A DNA stretch of 64,000 nucleotides from Acidimangrovimonas pyrenivorans (GTDB lineage: Bacteria; Pseudomonadota; Alphaproteobacteria; Rhodobacterales; Rhodobacteraceae): the NCBI RefSeq assembly GCF_042643245.1, contig NZ_JBHRSK010000001.1, positions 62,001 through 126,000 on the forward strand, given 5' to 3'. The notes below the pieces were generated by a model. That model was not told where the DNA came from and ran no database searches. It saw only the letters and a list, made by a program, of their open reading frames with translations. Positions 61,971 through 64,000 of this stretch are shown here, piece after piece. The position numbers and the translations under genes are program-made. Position 1 is the stretch's first letter; each line of letters opens with the position of its first letter.

Positions 61971-62314
61971 CTGCGCACCGCCGTCTGCACATGGCGGAAA
62001 CGGTCGCCGCCCAGTTTGACCCCGCCATACCAGCGGGTGACGACGATGACGTGGTTGACCAAACCGGCAGCCTCGAGCTGGCGCAGGATCACGTTTCCTG
62101 CGCCACTCTCACCGTCGTCGGACTTGAGCGGCTCGCGATTGCCCGAAGCATCCTCGAACAGCACCGCCCAGCTGTTGTGGGTGGCCTTGGCGTAGCGCTT
62201 GGCCCGGGTCAGGTCGCGCAGGAAATCGCGCACCGCGTCCCGGTCGGCCACCGGCCCACCCGAGACGGCGTATTTCGACCCGCGGTCGCTGACGACATTT
62301 TCGATTTGCAGCAT
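61943..62314 (-). CDS. IMPACT/YigZ-family protein (UPF0029)
   Basis: 123 residues, N-terminal Impact domain only. KATHNSWAVLFEDASGN, SDDGESGAGNVILRQLE and VVTRWYGGVKLGGDRF are family motifs. Usual bacterial YigZ proteins have about 200 residues with a second small domain; this shorter form is common in alphaproteobacteria. ATG 62314 has AGGAGCGCC upstream. Function in bacteria is unclear. Confidence 0.88.
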   Translation of the reverse strand: MLQIENVVSDRGSKYAVSGGPVADRDAVRDFLRDLTRAKRYAKATHNSWAVLFEDASGNREPLKSDDGESGAGNVILRQLEAAGLVNHVIVVTRWYGGVKLGGDRFRHVQTAVRSYLDTINPS

Positions 62315-62406
62315 GGGCGCTCCTTCGCGCCCTACCCAGCACGGCCGCTCCGCGGGATCAAGCCCGGCGCCCGTGCGGCAGTCCCACGCGGCAGTCCCGC
62401 GCGGCG

Positions 62407-62670
62407 TCACTTGCCGCGCAGGGCCTCCAGATCGGTCTTGTTGGCGCAAAACCCGGGCAGTTCCGGCGCCCCGGCGCCATGCTGGCCCAGCCAGCCGGTG
62501 CATTGCGTCGCCCGATTGCACATCCGACAGCGCACCACCATGATCCCCAGATCCTCGTGCGTGATCGCCCCGGCCTGGATCGCCTCGCTGATATTGACGT
62601 CGACGGCGCGCGCCATGCCCTGGGTCAGCCAGTAGTGGCGGGCGGCGTCGCCTCCCAATGAAATCATCAT
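62407..62670 (-). CDS. DUF6455-like small cysteine protein B
   Basis: 87 residues. A helical N-terminal half and then VVRCRMCNRATQCTGWL and GFCANKTDLEALRGK: C-x2-C-x4-C and a later Cys, probably a metal (Fe or Zn) site. ATG overlaps the upstream paralogue's stop by 4 bases. Possible second ATG one codon on. Function unknown. Confidence 0.8.
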   Translation of the reverse strand: MMISLGGDAARHYWLTQGMARAVDVNISEAIQAGAITHEDLGIMVVRCRMCNRATQCTGWLGQHGAGAPELPGFCANKTDLEALRGK

Positions 62671-62930
62671 GGCGCGGCCTCCTTCAATGCGGCCAGCAAG
62701 GTGGCGTTGCGGCAATAGTCCGGCGCCACGTCGGCGCCGGCGCGGTGATCCCGTTGCCAATGGGCGCAGGCCTCGGGCGCGTCGCAGCCGGTGCAGCGCA
62801 GCGCCGCCGCGCGATAGGTCTCGGGCGACAGCCGCCCGGCCCGCATCGCCGCGTTCAGGTCGATCCCCAAGGTCTCGGCCATGTGGCCGAGCAGTTCGAG
62901 GTGGCGGTCCATCTTCTTCATCGAAAACAT
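62667..62930 (-). CDS. DUF6455-like small cysteine protein A
   Basis: 87 residues from the ATG at 62928-62930, chosen because GGGGAG lies 7 bases upstream; an ATG five codons earlier (62945) has no such site. MDRHLELLGHMAETLGIDL, LRCTGCDAPEACAHWQRDH (C-x2-C-x5-C) and DYCRNATLLAALKEA parallel protein B: same size, same four-Cys pattern. The pair probably arose by tandem duplication and makes two subunits of one complex. Confidence 0.8.
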   Translation of the reverse strand: MFSMKKMDRHLELLGHMAETLGIDLNAAMRAGRLSPETYRAAALRCTGCDAPEACAHWQRDHRAGADVAPDYCRNATLLAALKEAAP

Positions 62931-62996
62931 GCCAAAACTCCCCATCGGTGCTTTGCATCAATGCAGGAAGGCTCTCAAAAGCAGGGGCCTGCCGCC

Positions 62997-63010
62997 ATGA
63001 CGCAGATCAA
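62997..63010. promoter_or_regulatory. Candidate FnrL-type box upstream of DUF6455 pair
   Basis: ATGAC-GCAG-ATCAA fits the relaxed FNR/FnrL pattern TTGAY-N4-RTCAA at 9 of 10 positions. Its centre is about 73 bases before the start at 62930 (58 before the alternative start). Confidence 0.45.
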
Positions 63011-63053
63011 AGGTGATCGGACCGTGACGGACCGGCGGAAGGCCGCCGCGGGC

Positions 63054-64000
63054 TCAGCGCCGCGAAGCCACGGCGGCGACCTTGTCCGCCAGCACGCGCA
63101 GCACCGCACGGTCGGCCTCCAGCGCCAGCGCCGCCTCGGCCCGTTCCAATGCCTCGACCGACTGGCGGGCGGCGGCGGGGGCGAAATCCTCCGGATCGAT
63201 CCGCGCCAATGCCAGCAGCGTCTTCTGCAGCCGGATCTGGACCTCGACCAGCGCCGCGCCATCGCGGGCGATCGGGCGGAAGAAATCCTCGAACAGGTCG
63301 CCGACGACGACCTCGGGCACCCAGAGCCGGGGATACAGCACATCGACCCGCCGCCGCGCCCCCCAGGGCGCCAGCACCCGCAGCCCGCGCCCGAGGATGT
63401 CGATTGCCGTGCCGGGATCGTTGACCGCCGGCGACAGCGCGCGCGAGGCGATCTCGGCCAGCACCGCCAGGCCGAAGCGCGGATCCTGGTCGAAGCTGCG
63501 GGTCTCGCCCAGGGTGAAGGCGGCGGCCAGTTTGCGCTCCAGCCCCTCGGCCCTTGGCCCCAGCGCCCAGAGCAGCGGCGCGGCGGGATGGACGAAGGCG
63601 CCGGGCAGCACCTCGACATAGAGCCGCAGCCCGGCCTCCTCGGCGAGTTCCGACAAGGCATGGGTGTCGAGATGGCGGACATAGCCAACCTGGTCGGCCA
63701 GCACCGGCCAGGCTCCGTGCGGCGGCGAGCCGCGCCGCGGGTGGCCGCCCAGGTAAGGCGTCGCCAGCCGCGTCTGCATCGCCTTGGCCGCCGCCGATTC
63801 GACCCGCCCGGCGACATCGGTCATCCGCCCGAAGCCGGCGAGGTGGGCGATCCAGCGCAGGAAGGTCAGCACGATGATCGCCACCATCGCCAGCGTGGCG
63901 AGGAACACCACCAGCCGGCCGCCATCGGTATAGACCCCGGCCTTCAGCGCGATGATGCCGACGAGGCTGAACAGGAAGGCGCCGAGAAAGGTCGCCAGCA
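63054..64000 (-). CDS. DUF2254 membrane protein (5' end beyond window)
   Basis: Reading frame open to the window edge, about 315 residues seen. Two membrane helices (LATFLGAFLFSLVGIIAL and LVVFLATLAMVAIIVLTFL near the visible N terminus), then a soluble region with DQVGYVRHLDTHALSEL, YVEVLPGAFVHPAAPLL, DPRFGLAVLAEIASRALSPAVNDPGTAIDIL, split here as DPRFGLAVLAEIA and SRALSPAVNDPGTAI, DUF2254 motifs. Full family members have about 430 residues. Function unknown. Confidence 0.88.
   Translation of the reverse strand, partial: LATFLGAFLFSLVGIIALKAGVYTDGGRLVVFLATLAMVAIIVLTFLRWIAHLAGFGRMTDVAGRVESAAAKAMQTRLATPYLGGHPRRGSPPHGAWPVLADQVGYVRHLDTHALSELAEEAGLRLYVEVLPGAFVHPAAPLLWALGPRAEGLERKLAAAFTLGETRSFDQDPRFGLAVLAEIASRALSPAVNDPGTAIDILGRGLRVLAPWGARRRVDVLYPRLWVPEVVVGDLFEDFFRPIARDGAALVEVQIRLQKTLLALARIDPEDFAPAAARQSVEALERAEAALALEADRAVLRVLADKVAAVASRR

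Overview
The window is about 64 kb of very GC-rich bacterial chromosome. Gene content and order (holC-pepA divergent from lptF-lptG-lptD-surA-pdxA-rsmA; leuA followed by mreB-mreC-mreD-mrdA-rodA; prfA-prmC with a DUF4167 gene) point to an alphaproteobacterium, most likely Rhodobacterales/Rhodobacteraceae; genus cannot be fixed from the sequence alone. I see no rRNA, tRNA, CRISPR array, integrase, transposase or prophage, so this is mostly core chromosome with a few accessory metabolic patches.

Layout. 1-6135 (minus): a dipeptide/oligopeptide ABC transporter (binding protein, two permeases, two ATPases) read into an M19 dipeptidase, almost all joined by 4-base ATGA overlaps. 6136-8204: a NsrR-like Rrf2 regulator with an FNR-type box, a 60-codon small gene, a TfoX C-terminal-domain gene and ndk. 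8343-11478: an ABC-F ATPase, a MarC-family membrane protein and a membrane-anchored retropepsin-like protease. 11581-13531 (minus): holC and pepA. 13664-21383: the LPS-export/outer-membrane operon lptF-lptG-lptD-surA-pdxA-rsmA. 21392-24859 (minus): DUF4167, prmC, prfA and a DUF1499 gene whose end is blurred by an N in a G run.

24864-30874 is an amine/amino-acid salvage patch: agmatinase, divergent amine-oxidase-like flavoprotein, two tandem M20 amidohydrolases, then mazG. 31193-32914 holds a leucine leader peptide that looks leaderless, then leuA. 33021-35192 (minus) is a secreted RTX/von Willebrand A protein. 35473-41098 is the rod-shape operon mreBCD-mrdA-rodA. 41239-45670 carries a 2-hydroxyacid dehydrogenase, a glutamine synthetase gene that has lost its catalytic middle in frame, a VOC protein, an iron alcohol dehydrogenase and a D-amino-acid-dehydrogenase-like flavoprotein. 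45719-50239: ugd, a phosphonate-monoester-hydrolase/sulfatase and aldose 1-epimerase. 50320-53448: the zinc uptake unit znuA / zur-znuC-znuB with two Zur boxes between the divergent arms. 53584-57753: dprA and topA. 57813-64000: a FadL-type porin, rimO, a DUF4336 gene, a possible 53-codon membrane peptide, an IMPACT-family gene, two overlapping DUF6455 mini-genes behind a possible FnrL box, and a truncated DUF2254 membrane protein.

Two families of interspersed non-coding repeats stand out: five copies of a hairpin plus CCCCCGAGGATATTT element sitting directly after stop codons, and two copies of a structured element of about 170 bases (near 30.9 and 49.0 kb). No defence or other wholly new multi-gene system is evident; the most interesting items are the leucine leader, the internally deleted glutamine synthetase, the repeat families, and the DUF6455 pair.
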